Shown piece by piece: positions 22,317-30,597 of a stretch of 31,044 nucleotides of DNA; the first letter of the stretch is position 1; the number at the start of each line of letters is the position of its first letter. Both the position numbers and the translations under genes were made by a program. Origin of the DNA: Ruminococcus sp. (GTDB lineage Bacteria > Bacillota_A > Clostridia > Oscillospirales > Ruminococcaceae); assembly GCF_024684275.1 (NCBI RefSeq), contig NZ_JAIKXF010000027.1, positions 1-31,044 of the forward strand, in the 5' to 3' direction. The notes beneath the pieces were generated by a model. That model was not told the origin of the DNA, did no database searches, and saw nothing but the letters and a program-made list of their open reading frames with translations.

Positions 22317-24266
22317 ATGGCAAAGTATCCGGATTTAAAAAGCTATTTACAATCGAATTACATAGAGCTTTTTACGAGCGAAATTCAGAAGTTCGTTGAT
22401 AATAATTATGATGGTGGTGGATTTCATAGCATTAACGTACTGTCTTTACTGAAGCATAAAATAGAAAATGTCGAGGTAAAAGCTCTTAAATGTCATGATG
22501 CACCAGGTCCGATCGTAAAGATGGATGTCGGGCTGTCTGCGGATATAGTAGAGCTTGGGCTCGGTACAAAGAAGTACGAAGCCGATCGTAAATGCAGATG
22601 GTTTACAGTCTATTTGCAAGGGATACTTCGAGATGGACTTGTTGATGTAAAGGTCCTTAAAGTTAAGGAGTATCATAATGGTGCTTTTGAGAAAGATAAT
22701 GCTTTGGATCAATTTTTGGTTCCTTACATATACACAGCTACTTTAGAAGAAACTGCAGATGACTTTACTGAATTCTATTGTGCTGATGCAATATATGATG
22801 CGTACATGCTTCCTATTGACCACATACTTCAACAATTAGAAATAAGGTTCTATATGGCTGATCTTCCAGATAATTGTTTTGGAAGGATGTATTTCAGAAA
22901 ATCGAAGGCAACTGTGTACGAAAAGTACCCAATGATCGGCGAAGTGAAACGTGAAGATTATGAAATAGAACCCGGTACAATCCTAATTAGCCGTCAGAAA
23001 TACTATCTTGGCAGTAACGGAACGCACCGCCTAACAATAGCACATGAGATTATTCACTGGCATCTGCATAAAAAGTATTATCAACTACTGGCATTGTTGG
23101 ATGATCAAAGCGACATGATGTCTTGCGAGGTTGAACCGAGTCACTATGAAGAGAGTATGACAATGGCACAGAAGGCACATTGGTATGCAGAATGGCAAGC
23201 AAATGCATTGGCACTTCGTATAGCGATGCCGCAACATCTTATGGTTAGAGCGATGGAAGAAGCATATGATGCTTCGGAACCGTATCATTATAAAGGCGAA
23301 TTGGTAGAAGATATGCTGAAACGTGTTGCAATGCTATTTGATGTACCTAGATTTGCTGCTAAACAGCGAGCTCGTCAGTTGGGTTGGGACGTTGCAGATG
23401 GCGCATTTGTATATGTTGACGGCAAATGGCATCAACCGTTTTATTTCCCAGAAGGAATACTCGAACAATACCAGACTTTTGTTATTGATAAGAACGGATT
23501 CGATAAGATTTATAGTAGCAATGCGGATTTTGCTGAACTTATAGATTCAGGAAAGTATCTTTATATTGGTTATGTAGTATGCATCAATGATCCTAAGTAC
23601 CTTAAGGCTAGATTCATCGGCAATAGAGTTGAATTAGAATTGAGCGATTATGCATGTGAGCACGCAGATGAATGTTGCCTAGTATTCTCTTTCAAAAGTA
23701 CTTCTTATCTGCGTGAAATGCAGGATAAATATGAATTTTACGGTGAATCATACCTCAGTAAGGAAGTTAAAAGTGAGAACTATGTAGAACACTACTATGA
23801 TAAAAACTTCAACCAAGACTGTTTACAGAATGCAGACGAGCTAAAGAAGGAAATAGCAGCTATATTGAAAGCACAAGAGAAAGAAGATAATGTTTTTTTA
23901 GAAATGCAGCAGAATCATCTTACAACATTTGGCGCTACACTTGAATACCACAGGAAACGTAAAAAACATATCACCCTTGAACAGCTTGCAGAACGTTCGG
24001 GGCTGAGTGTTACTACTATTAAGAACTATCGATCAGGAAAGAGCGTGCCACCGATAGAAAATGTCATGGCAGTGTGCATAGGGTTAAACCTTCCCAAGGC
24101 ATATAGTCTTCATCTTCTAAAGACATGTAGTTATTCTCTTGGTGATAGTCCGCGTGATCGAGCATATAGGCTATGCCTCGACTATGACGAAGGTACTCTC
24201 GAGCAGTGGAACATGATTCTAGCTGCTTGCTCTCAGCCAATGATTCCTGATAATAGAAATCAATAA
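22317..24266 (+). CDS. ImmA/IrrE-type metallopeptidase with C-terminal HTH domain
   Basis: The 649-residue protein has an unrecognised N-terminal region (about 1-215), a zinc peptidase of the ImmA/IrrE class (HEIIH at 243-247 and a third candidate ligand, Glu292 in EWQANALALRIAMP), a middle region (about 350-525), and an XRE-type helix-turn-helix near the C-terminus (about 530-600, LEQLAERSGLSVTTIKNYRSG). ImmA/IrrE peptidases typically cleave a partner repressor after DNA damage or foreign-DNA signals (family knowledge). Here peptidase and DNA-binding domain are in one chain, in reverse order to the common HTH-then-peptidase arrangement. The start follows GAGGTGATACAGA. It closes the restriction operon, 58 bases after hsdR, so it may control or sense the state of that system; this is inference. 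Confidence 0.82.
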   Translation: MAKYPDLKSYLQSNYIELFTSEIQKFVDNNYDGGGFHSINVLSLLKHKIENVEVKALKCHDAPGPIVKMDVGLSADIVELGLGTKKYEADRKCRWFTVYLQGILRDGLVDVKVLKVKEYHNGAFEKDNALDQFLVPYIYTATLEETADDFTEFYCADAIYDAYMLPIDHILQQLEIRFYMADLPDNCFGRMYFRKSKATVYEKYPMIGEVKREDYEIEPGTILISRQKYYLGSNGTHRLTIAHEIIHWHLHKKYYQLLALLDDQSDMMSCEVEPSHYEESMTMAQKAHWYAEWQANALALRIAMPQHLMVRAMEEAYDASEPYHYKGELVEDMLKRVAMLFDVPRFAAKQRARQLGWDVADGAFVYVDGKWHQPFYFPEGILEQYQTFVIDKNGFDKIYSSNADFAELIDSGKYLYIGYVVCINDPKYLKARFIGNRVELELSDYACEHADECCLVFSFKSTSYLREMQDKYEFYGESYLSKEVKSENYVEHYYDKNFNQDCLQNADELKKEIAAILKAQEKEDNVFLEMQQNHLTTFGATLEYHRKRKKHITLEQLAERSGLSVTTIKNYRSGKSVPPIENVMAVCIGLNLPKAYSLHLLKTCSYSLGDSPRDRAYRLCLDYDEGTLEQWNMILAACSQPMIPDNRNQ

Positions 24267-24276
24267 AATAATAATG

Positions 24277-24381
24277 GACACATAAAGTTGCTCATAGATT
24301 ATATCGAAAAAAGGGGCTTTGCGTATCAATCAGATACGCAAAGCCCCTTTTTTCTATCTTGAAATGGCAACTTTATGTGTC
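24277..24381. repeat. nested inverted-repeat hairpin element
   Basis: Outer perfect 15-base arms (GACACATAAAGTTGC at 24277-24291 and its complement at 24367-24381) enclose an inner perfect hairpin. The inner hairpin has 21-base arms (24307-24327 and 24333-24353) with a five-base loop, a GGGGCTTTGCGTATC core, and A and T runs at its ends. The inner part alone is a strong bidirectional terminator for the restriction operon. The outer arms make it look like a small non-autonomous mobile element. There is no coding capacity. Confidence 0.75.
24307..24353. terminator. strong bidirectional intrinsic terminator
   Basis: This is the inner hairpin of the nested element: GC-rich stem, AATCA loop, six T after the stem on both strands. 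It lies 40 bases after the stop of the last restriction-operon gene and probably ends that transcript. Confidence 0.85.
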
Positions 24382-24404
24382 TGGCAGTTTTTTTGTAGAT
24401 AAGA

Positions 24405-24410
24405 TATAAT
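24405..24410 (+). promoter_or_regulatory. candidate -10 box for the phage-regulator leader
   Basis: A perfect TATAAT stands about 250 bases before the regulator gene. No good -35 is seen (TGGCAG at 24382-24387 is at the right distance but poor), so it may need an activator. It would start the structured leader at about 24417. Confidence 0.4.
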
Positions 24411-24416
24411 GGGTAC

Positions 24417-24662
24417 ATCACAGGACGTTCATAAATGAAATAATTTGACCCGGGCAAGTCGTAAAACTGCCTACCGTCATACCAGTTCACCCCGGTGCAC
24501 AGAGGTGGCTCGAACTGCTATGATGGTCAATAACAGAATACAGCACCAGTCTACGAGCATGACTGGCCATAACGAAACGAGATATTCCCGTTCCGTCAGG
24601 TCAGTCATGCCTTTTTTACGCCTCACTGCCTCCGGTTCGGGAAACGGACTGGAGGAAAAAAG
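24417..24662 (+). promoter_or_regulatory. structured leader RNA with terminator and hidden ribosome site
   Basis: Several strong hairpins occupy this non-coding stretch. (a) CCGTCATA plus CAGTTC (24474-24488) pair with GAACTG plus TATGATGG (24512-24526) around one C/C mismatch. (b) CCAGTC (24546-24551) pairs with GACTGG (24561-24566). (c) GCATGACTG (24557-24565) pairs instead with CAGTCATGC (24602-24610), followed by CTTTTTT, a terminator-like shape that excludes (b). (d) A ten-base-pair hairpin (24629-24638 with 24646-24655) covers the GGAGG site of the next gene. This is the layout of an attenuator with translational control. No known riboswitch class was recognised. Confidence 0.6.
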
Positions 24663-25340
24663 ATGAAACGTAAAAGAGTATACGTCCGTAAAAACGAAAG
24701 AGTTGAGCAGCTCGTAAAAACTGCTTCAAAGAAGCGTGGCACTTATGTTTACCGCCGCTATACCGATACCTATATGGAAGAAATCGAGCTGGTTCCCGGT
24801 GAGGACGGAATTAACGTAGCGGATATCAAGGCGCTTCATGCTGCTGATGACCACGATGTCTATACGAACCTCAAATCTCGCCGTCCAAAGCGTACTGCTG
24901 AGGAGCAGGCAGAGGTTGAGGCGTGGAAAGCTGAATATATCGTCAAGTACAAGGAAGAGCACGGCTATGCGCCGCATCCTGCTGACGTGGAGGCAGAGGC
25001 AAATGATCGATTTCCGAAAAACTGGACAACCTCTCTCGATGCAATCCTTGACGGAGACGATGACAATGGCTCCGGTGACAAGTCCGCTATTCTTGCAATG
25101 GCGTATCGCTCCACCAACTCAGAGCCTGGCTTTGAAGAGATGGCTGATGAGATAGCACTGACTTGGTCGGAGTCATGGCAAGAAATCTATTTCCGTGTAC
25201 TACGTAACGGCGAAACCATCGTTAGCATCGCACGGGAGCGTGGTGTCACCGAAGGTGCTGTACGCAAGACTGTAACTAAAATCCGCAAGGCTCTGGCCGA
25301 AAATGCAGACCTGAGAAAGTTCGTCAGATTCTTCGACTGA
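24663..25340 (+). CDS. sigma-like/HTH phage-type regulator
   Basis: The 225-residue protein is basic at its N-terminus (MKRKRVYVRKNERVEQLVK), acidic in the middle (DAILDGDDDNGSGDKS), and ends with a helix-turn-helix that resembles sigma region 4 (EIYFRVLRNGETIVSIARERG, then VTEGAVRKTVTKIRKALAE, about residues 175-215). Proteins of this shape lie ahead of VapE-type replication genes in Firmicute prophages and related elements, and probably control their transcription. The start follows GGAGG with a seven-base spacing, but that site is paired in a ten-base-pair hairpin, so translation should need its opening. No exact family was recognised. Confidence 0.65.
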   Translation: MKRKRVYVRKNERVEQLVKTASKKRGTYVYRRYTDTYMEEIELVPGEDGINVADIKALHAADDHDVYTNLKSRRPKRTAEEQAEVEAWKAEYIVKYKEEHGYAPHPADVEAEANDRFPKNWTTSLDAILDGDDDNGSGDKSAILAMAYRSTNSEPGFEEMADEIALTWSESWQEIYFRVLRNGETIVSIARERGVTEGAVRKTVTKIRKALAENADLRKFVRFFD

Positions 25341-25375
25341 GGGGTACGAATACACTGATTTTTATTTGACGGAAG

Positions 25376-25408
25376 ATGCAGAGGGTAATTTCGCCCTCTG
25401 CATTTTTT
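25376..25408 (+). terminator. intrinsic terminator or attenuator after the regulator gene
   Basis: A perfect ten-base-pair stem (ATGCAGAGGG with CCCTCTGCAT) and an eight-base loop are followed by a T run. It lies between the regulator stop and the next start, only 18 bases before the latter, so full termination here would separate the regulator from the replication genes. Confidence 0.8.
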
Positions 25409-25425
25409 CGTGGAGGTTGTTATAT

Positions 25426-25752
25426 ATGTACGAAGTAACAAGCAAATGGCGCAAAGTGAACGGTGTCGAAGTCGAAACGTGGGAGCGTGAGATCGTTGAT
25501 GCAAACGTTCTGTCGGTTGAGGTCGGCACGACCGGCTACATGGGTGGCGATACGGGACATGGCGGTCGGACCTTCATCCGTATCAGCGATGAGGGCGGTA
25601 CAGACATCAACGCAAAGGTTATCGAGGATCGTTACGGTGACACGATGGGTATCGAGATCGCCCTTGGCGGCGATGCGGAGCTGTCTACCATGATCGAAGC
25701 ATTGAAGTTTATCACACAGGTACTGGAGGAAGGACGGGAGGCAGCGTTATGA
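25426..25752 (+). CDS. hypothetical phage-type protein
   Basis: This 108-residue protein was not recognised. It is rich in beta-type sequence (SKWRKVNGVEVETWEREIVD) and has a Gly-rich centre (GYMGGDTGHGGRTFIRI), then an amphipathic C-terminal helix. The start is the ATG after GGAGGTTGTTATAT; the open frame begins earlier but inside the terminator hairpin. Its stop overlaps the VapE start in an ATGA arrangement, so it is translationally coupled to the primase-helicase and probably works in replication of the element. Confidence 0.65.
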   Translation: MYEVTSKWRKVNGVEVETWEREIVDANVLSVEVGTTGYMGGDTGHGGRTFIRISDEGGTDINAKVIEDRYGDTMGIEIALGGDAELSTMIEALKFITQVLEEGREAAL

Positions 25753-28106
25753 AAATCGCATATGGCAACAGTCGCTTTGAGACGAAGTGGAAAAACAGTG
25801 AGATCGGTTGGGATGATTTCAAAAAACGTGTATCCTCTACGATCCGTACCACTGAAACCATAGAAGAATATCACAAGATGACGAAAGCACAGCAGGCAAA
25901 CGTCAAGGACAAGGGCGGTTTTGTTGCAGGTCATCTTAAGTGCGGCAGGCGTAAGAAGAATATGGTTCTCTGCCGTTCAGCACTCGCCCTTGATATGGAT
26001 TATGGCACGCCGGATGTTTGGGACGATATCATTGCCAAACAGCCGTATCGCTGCTGTGCATACAGCACTCACAAGCATACGCCGGACAAACCAAGACTGC
26101 GTATCGTGATTCCGCTTTCCCGTGATGTAAGCGAAGCTGAGTATCCGGCGGTTGCAAGAATGGTTGCAAAAGATATCGGTATCGACCTGTTCGATGATTC
26201 CACCTATGAGGCACACAGGCTGATGTACTGGCCGTCCACTTCGATGAACGGCAGCTTCTTCTATCAGGAAAAGGACGGTTGTGATCTCGATCCTGATGAG
26301 ATACTTTCCCGTTATGATGATTGGCAGGACGAGTCAACATGGCCTGTTTCCACAAGACAGTCCGCCGTTGAGCATCATGACGTAAAGGCAATGGCTGATC
26401 CGCTTGCAAAAACGGGAATCGTCGGTGCATTCTGTCGTGCTTACAGCATTACAGCGGCAATCGCCACTTTTCTTACGGGTATCTATACCCCGTCCACTAT
26501 GGAAAACCGCTACGATTATATCCCGGCGGATTCGGCGGCGGGTGTTGTCGTCTACGATGATAAATTCGTATACAGCCATCATGCTACCGATCCGGTATGC
26601 GGAAAACTGCTGAATGCCTTTGACCTTGTCCGCCTGCATAAGTTCGCAAACCTTGATACTCAGTCCACAGATGATACACCGCCTACAAAACTCCCGTCAT
26701 ACAAGGCAATGTCGGATATGGCGGTACAGGACGGAAATGTCAAGGCTCTTTTGGCAAAGGAACGCATGGCACAGGCGGCGGATGATTTTGCTGTATCTGA
26801 TGACTGGCAGAAAAGCCTCACATACGATAAGTCCGGTAATTTACAGAATACACTTCGCAATCTGACGCTCATCCTTGAAAATGATGAAATGTTGCGGTCC
26901 ATTGTCTTTAATCAGCAGCTTGACGGCATGGAGATCAAAGGGAAAGTGCCGTGGCAGCATCCGTCCAAATACTGGCGTGATGCCGATGATGCACAGCTTG
27001 TTAGCTATATTGATACCCACTACGGTTCTTTTTCGCAGAGGAACTTCCAAATTGCTGTCACAAAGGTATCGGACGACCGATCCTATCATCCAATCAGAGA
27101 GTATCTCAATTCCCTGCCGCAATGGGACGGCATTCCTAGAGTGGACACTCTGCTGATTGACTATCTTGGTGCTGATGATAACGCATATACCCGTGCCGTC
27201 ACAAGGAAAACACTTTGTGCCGCCGTCTGCCGTGTACAGAAGCCCGGCTGTAAGTTCGATTCCATGTTGGTTCTCAATGGACCCCAGGGTATAGGAAAAT
27301 CCACCCTTATTGCAAGGCTTGCCGGTGAATGGTTTTCTGATTCTCTCAATCTAAACGATACGAAGGATAAGACTGCCGCTGAGAAATTACAGGGGTATTG
27401 GATTCTGGAGATTGGTGAGCTTGCCGGACTGCGGAAAACAGAGGTCGAAACGCTCCGTTCTTTCCTTTCACGCCAGAACGATATCTATCGTGCCTCTTTC
27501 GGCAAACGTGCAACACCGCATCTGCGGCAGTGCGTCTTCTTCGGAACGACCAATGCCGAGACAGGTTATCTGCGCGACACCACCGGCAACAGACGCTTCT
27601 GGCCTGTGAAAACACCCGGTGGAATGAATAAGCATTCCTGGGATCTGGATGAATACGAAATCAGCCAGATCTGGGCGGAAGTCATGGAATACGTCAATGC
27701 CGGAGAAAAGCTCTATCTTGATGCCAAGCTGGATATCTATGCAAAGGAAGAACAGCGTGAAGCAATGGAATCCGATGAGCGTGAAGGATTGGTGCGTGAA
27801 TATCTGGAAAAACTCCTGCCTGAGAACTGGGCAGAAATGTCATTGTATGAGCGTCGGAATTACCTGAACGGCGAGTCGGAGTTCGGGGGCAATACTCGCA
27901 TAGGCACGTTACAACGCAGCTATGTCAGCAATATGGAAATATGGTGCGAGTGTTTTGAAAAGGATCGTGCCAATCTCTCCATCTCTGAGAGCAATAAGAT
28001 CAAGGCGATCCTTGCCAAACTGGGATGGGTACGGCAGGAGAAAAAGCTCCGTATTCCTCTCTACGGACCGCAGTGGATTTATGTTCCGGGCGGATGTTCC
28101 AGTTAA
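25749..28106 (+). CDS. VapE/VirE family primase-helicase
   Basis: The 785-residue protein is the likely replication initiator of the element. The N-terminal half resembles an archaeo-eukaryotic primase: ALDMDYG gives the paired acidic residues near 80, and YSTHKHTPDKPRLRIVIPL holds the family His and basic residues. The C-terminal half is the virulence-associated E helicase with Walker A GPQGIGKST (Lys517), a Walker B-like ILEIGELAGL, FFGTTNAETGYLRD and GNRRFWPV. Such proteins replicate prophages, phage-inducible islands and related elements in Firmicutes. The start follows GGGAGG and overlaps the preceding stop by four bases. GTTCC repeats start in its last codons and continue downstream. 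Confidence 0.88.
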   Translation: MKIAYGNSRFETKWKNSEIGWDDFKKRVSSTIRTTETIEEYHKMTKAQQANVKDKGGFVAGHLKCGRRKKNMVLCRSALALDMDYGTPDVWDDIIAKQPYRCCAYSTHKHTPDKPRLRIVIPLSRDVSEAEYPAVARMVAKDIGIDLFDDSTYEAHRLMYWPSTSMNGSFFYQEKDGCDLDPDEILSRYDDWQDESTWPVSTRQSAVEHHDVKAMADPLAKTGIVGAFCRAYSITAAIATFLTGIYTPSTMENRYDYIPADSAAGVVVYDDKFVYSHHATDPVCGKLLNAFDLVRLHKFANLDTQSTDDTPPTKLPSYKAMSDMAVQDGNVKALLAKERMAQAADDFAVSDDWQKSLTYDKSGNLQNTLRNLTLILENDEMLRSIVFNQQLDGMEIKGKVPWQHPSKYWRDADDAQLVSYIDTHYGSFSQRNFQIAVTKVSDDRSYHPIREYLNSLPQWDGIPRVDTLLIDYLGADDNAYTRAVTRKTLCAAVCRVQKPGCKFDSMLVLNGPQGIGKSTLIARLAGEWFSDSLNLNDTKDKTAAEKLQGYWILEIGELAGLRKTEVETLRSFLSRQNDIYRASFGKRATPHLRQCVFFGTTNAETGYLRDTTGNRRFWPVKTPGGMNKHSWDLDEYEISQIWAEVMEYVNAGEKLYLDAKLDIYAKEEQREAMESDEREGLVREYLEKLLPENWAEMSLYERRNYLNGESEFGGNTRIGTLQRSYVSNMEIWCECFEKDRANLSISESNKIKAILAKLGWVRQEKKLRIPLYGPQWIYVPGGCSS

Positions 28107-28334
28107 ATGTTCCGAAAACTGGAACGTTCCAATCACCTTCACGTTCCATAAAATCATTATCCGGAACATGAAAACTGAAACAAACCATACCCCACTGAAA
28201 CACAGATTAAAACGGCTTTACTGTTCCAATGTTCCAATTATTATCTATATAAAAAGAAATGGGTAAGAAATGGGTGCACATATACCATATACACTCATTT
28301 ATAAATATATAGCAATTTTTCGGGACATTGGAAC
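28083..28334. repeat. GTTCC-type direct and inverted repeats, candidate origin
   Basis: Ten copies of GTTCC or its complement occur in about 250 bases, starting inside the end of the VapE gene. The plus-strand copies at 28083, 28096, 28109, 28126 and 28143 are spaced 13, 13, 17 and 17 bases. Two adjacent GTTCCAAT copies stand at 28223 and 28231. Complement copies lie at 28121, 28163 and 28330. The rest of the gap (28,107-28,357) is AT-rich and has no gene. Repeats plus an AT-rich stretch beside a replication gene suggest iterons of an origin. Confidence 0.5.
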
Positions 28335-28357
28335 GTCTGCCGGATAGGAGAAAATCC

Positions 28358-28648
28358 ATGGAAGAGAAGTTTATCGAACATAAGCTAAGGGAAATAGTGA
28401 GAGAGCGAGGCGGCATTGCATTGAAATTCGTATCGCCGGGATTCAGCGGAGTTCCTGATCGACTTGTGCTGATGCCGAATGGGAAGATAGCATTTGTTGA
28501 AGTGAAAGCACCCGGTGAAAAGCCCAGAGCCTTGCAGGTTTCCCGGCATAAGCTCCTGCGGCGGTTAGGCTTCAAGGTGTATGTGCTTGACAGTATGGCA
28601 GGCATACAAAGAATCATTGAGGAGGTGATGACGGATGAAGCTTCATGA
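28358..28648 (+). CDS. VRR-NUC domain nuclease
   Basis: The 96-residue protein is a stand-alone VRR-NUC domain, a PD-(D/E)xK-type nuclease common in phage replication modules. GFSGVPDRLVLMPNGKIAFVEVKAPGEKP shows the PD, the ExK catalytic pair and the strand pattern of the family. It probably processes branched or flap DNA during replication or packaging. The start is the ATG after AGGAGAAAATCC; the longer open frame reaches into the repeat region. It overlaps the helicase gene by 14 bases, which is a common pair in Siphoviridae-type prophages. Confidence 0.88.
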   Translation: MEEKFIEHKLREIVRERGGIALKFVSPGFSGVPDRLVLMPNGKIAFVEVKAPGEKPRALQVSRHKLLRRLGFKVYVLDSMAGIQRIIEEVMTDEAS

Positions 28649-30003
28649 TTATCAGGAATATGCAGTCGATTTTATAAAGGAACACCCGATCGCAGCACTC
28701 CTGCTTGATATGGGCTTGGGTTGACAAAACCGTCACAACGCTTACGGCGATAAACGACCTGCTGTTCGACAGCTTTGAGATACACAAAGTTCTGATCATC
28801 GCACCCTTGCGGGTAGCTCGTGATACATGGGCGGCAGAGATCGAAAAGTGGGAGCATCTGCAGGCGCTGACATACAGCATCGCAGTCGGTACAGCGGAAG
28901 AACGCAGGACGGCACTTTCACGGAAGGCTGATGTCTATATCATCAACCGTGAGAATGTCGGCTGGCTCATAGACGAGATGCAGTTCGATTATGACATGAT
29001 CGTCATTGACGAACTGAGTTCCTTCAAAAACCACCAGACAAAGCGCTTCAAGGCTCTCATGAAGGTCAGACCGAAGGCAAAGCGCATCGTGGGGCTGACG
29101 GGAACGCCGACCGGAAACGGACTCATGGACCTGTATGCAGAGTTCCGGCTTCTGGATATGGGACAGCGGCTCGGACGCTTTATCGGGCAGTACCGCAATA
29201 CCTACTTCCAGCCCGATAAGCGAAACGGTATGATCGTGTACAGTTACAAGGCGCTGCCCGGTGCGGAAGAGGCAATATACGAGAAGATATCCGACATCAC
29301 GGTATCCATGAGAGCGACCGACCATCTGAAGATGCCGGAGCTTGTCATGAGCGAATATACCGTGCAGCTTTCCGAAGCGGAGCATAAGAAATACAGCGAC
29401 CTGCGGCAGGAACTGGTGCTGTCTCTGCCAGACGGAGAAGTCACAGCCGCCAATGCCGCAAGTCTCAGCAATAAGCTGTCGCAGATGGCGAACGGTGCGA
29501 TATATGATGACTCCGGTGAGATCGTACCCATACATGACCGGAAGCTGGATGCCCTTGAGGATATCATCGAAAGCATGAACGGCAGACCGCTGCTGATCGC
29601 ATACTGGTTCAAGCATGATCTCAGCCGCATATCCGAGCGTCTGCATCAGCTTCATATCCCGTTCAGCACACTGGATAAGCCCGACAGCATCAGCCGCTGG
29701 AACAAAGGTGAACTGCCTGTCGCCCTGATACATCCTGCATCAGCTGGACACGGACTGAACCTACAAAGCGGTGGCAGCACTCTTGTGTGGTTCGGGCTGA
29801 CATGGAGTCTGGAACTGTATCAGCAGACCAACGCCCGACTGTGGCGGCAGGGACAGCAGTCCGCGACCGTTGTCATACAGCATATCGTCACAAAAGGCAC
29901 AGTCGATGAACGCATCCTGAAAGCATTGCAGGATAAGGACAAAACGCAGTCAGCCCTGATGGATGCGGTCAAAGCGGAACTGGAGGGATGCTATGGGATA
30001 TAA
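28635..30003 (+). pseudogene. SNF2-type DEAD-like helicase, frameshifted in Walker A
   Basis: The gene starts at ATG 28635 after GGAGGTGATGACGG and reads MKLHDYQEYAVDFIKEHPIA, then LLLDMGLG and a TGA stop at 28722-28724. The continuation KTVTTLTAINDLLF is in the +1 frame, so four extra bases (or one, or a compensating deletion) interrupt the motif GLGKT. The rest is intact: IDELSSFKNHQTKRF (motif II), GLTGTPTGNGLMDLYAE, ASAGHGLNLQSGG and QTNARLWRQGQ. Restored, it would be about 455 residues, a typical phage SNF2-like helicase beside VRR-NUC. The frame from 28705 alone lacks motif I and a good start, so the product should be inactive unless reading shifts. Confidence 0.8.
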
Positions 30004-30184
30004 ATTGCTTGCCGCTGCCGTAATAGAAAAAGCCCTGCTGGATTATAAAGCCGCCCTTATTACAAAAAACAAGGACGGCATCAATGAAGCAGAGCGGTTT
30101 CTGAGGTCGCAGTGGTTTGAAGTTTTAGCGGATGATCTGAACGGTGAAACGCTGATCACAACAATGAAGGAGGCATTTGCATGA
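29993..30184 (+). CDS. small hypothetical phage protein
   Basis: This 63-residue, mostly helical protein was not recognised. Its start follows GGAGGGATGCT and overlaps the end of the helicase gene by 11 bases; its stop overlaps the next start (ATGA). The tight coupling on both sides, and typical helical content (AAVIEKALLDYKAALITKN), support a real gene of the phage replication-to-control transition. No function can be assigned. Confidence 0.7.
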   Translation: MGYKLLAAAVIEKALLDYKAALITKNKDGINEAERFLRSQWFEVLADDLNGETLITTMKEAFA

Positions 30185-30597
30185 AGGAATACTGGGACAA
30201 GATGGAGCGGCTCCGCAAACGCATCAACCGGAAGATCCACGAGATACATCTTCTGCGACAGCGGGCGGAGGGCATGAACGGCAGCGGCATCAATGATATG
30301 CCGAGGACAGTGTCTCCCGACCGCAGCAAAATGGAAAGTACCGTGTTCAAGATCATGGCGCTGGAGCAGGACATCAAGGAAACGCAGGAAGAATATGATA
30401 TTCTGCTTGCCAACATGGAACATAGAATCCGTGAGGTCGATGACGGCGATATCCGTGACCTTCTGACCAAGCGTTATATCGAGTTCAAGCCGTGGAGCGT
30501 CATTGCTGCGGAACTATATATCAGCAAGCGCAAGGCCTATTATATCCACAGAAAAGCTCTTGAAAGTTTGCAGTCTGATGCAGTCCAATTCACTTGA
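30181..30597 (+). CDS. DUF1492/ArpU-like phage transcription regulator
   Basis: The 138-residue protein begins with a long coiled-coil region (MERLRKRINRKIHEIHLLRQRAEG, about 8-40) and ends with a sigma-region-4-like helix-turn-helix (LLTKRYIEFKPWSVIAAELYI, then SKRKAYYIHRKALESL, about 95-135). This layout fits DUF1492/ArpU/RinA-like proteins, which activate late packaging and structural genes in Firmicute phages (family knowledge). The start follows AAGGAGGCATTTGC and overlaps the previous stop by four bases. It ends just upstream of a consensus promoter and the HNH gene, where the packaging genes of a prophage are expected to begin. Confidence 0.75.
   Translation: MKEYWDKMERLRKRINRKIHEIHLLRQRAEGMNGSGINDMPRTVSPDRSKMESTVFKIMALEQDIKETQEEYDILLANMEHRIREVDDGDIRDLLTKRYIEFKPWSVIAAELYISKRKAYYIHRKALESLQSDAVQFT

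Noticed and set aside
24629..24655. GGTTCG motif resembling a tRNA T-loop
   Set aside because: No acceptor stem, anticodon arm or CCA-proximal pairing is present; the bases form the hairpin covering the ribosome binding site. No tRNA or rRNA gene was seen anywhere in the window.
24445..24666. 73-codon plus-strand open frame in the leader before the phage regulator
   Set aside because: The start site is poor, the composition is not protein-like (Arg/Ser/Thr-rich), and the bases are explained better by paired RNA arms.
28083..28334. CRISPR-like array from GTTCC repeats
   Set aside because: The repeat is only five to eight bases, spacing is 13 to 80 bases and orientation is mixed; no cas genes are present.
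28705..30003. Intact helicase gene starting at TTG 28705
   Set aside because: That frame begins MIWAWVDKT, which lacks motif I, while the correct N-terminus (MKLHDYQEYAVDFI with a good ribosome site) lies in the other frame just upstream; a frameshift explains both.
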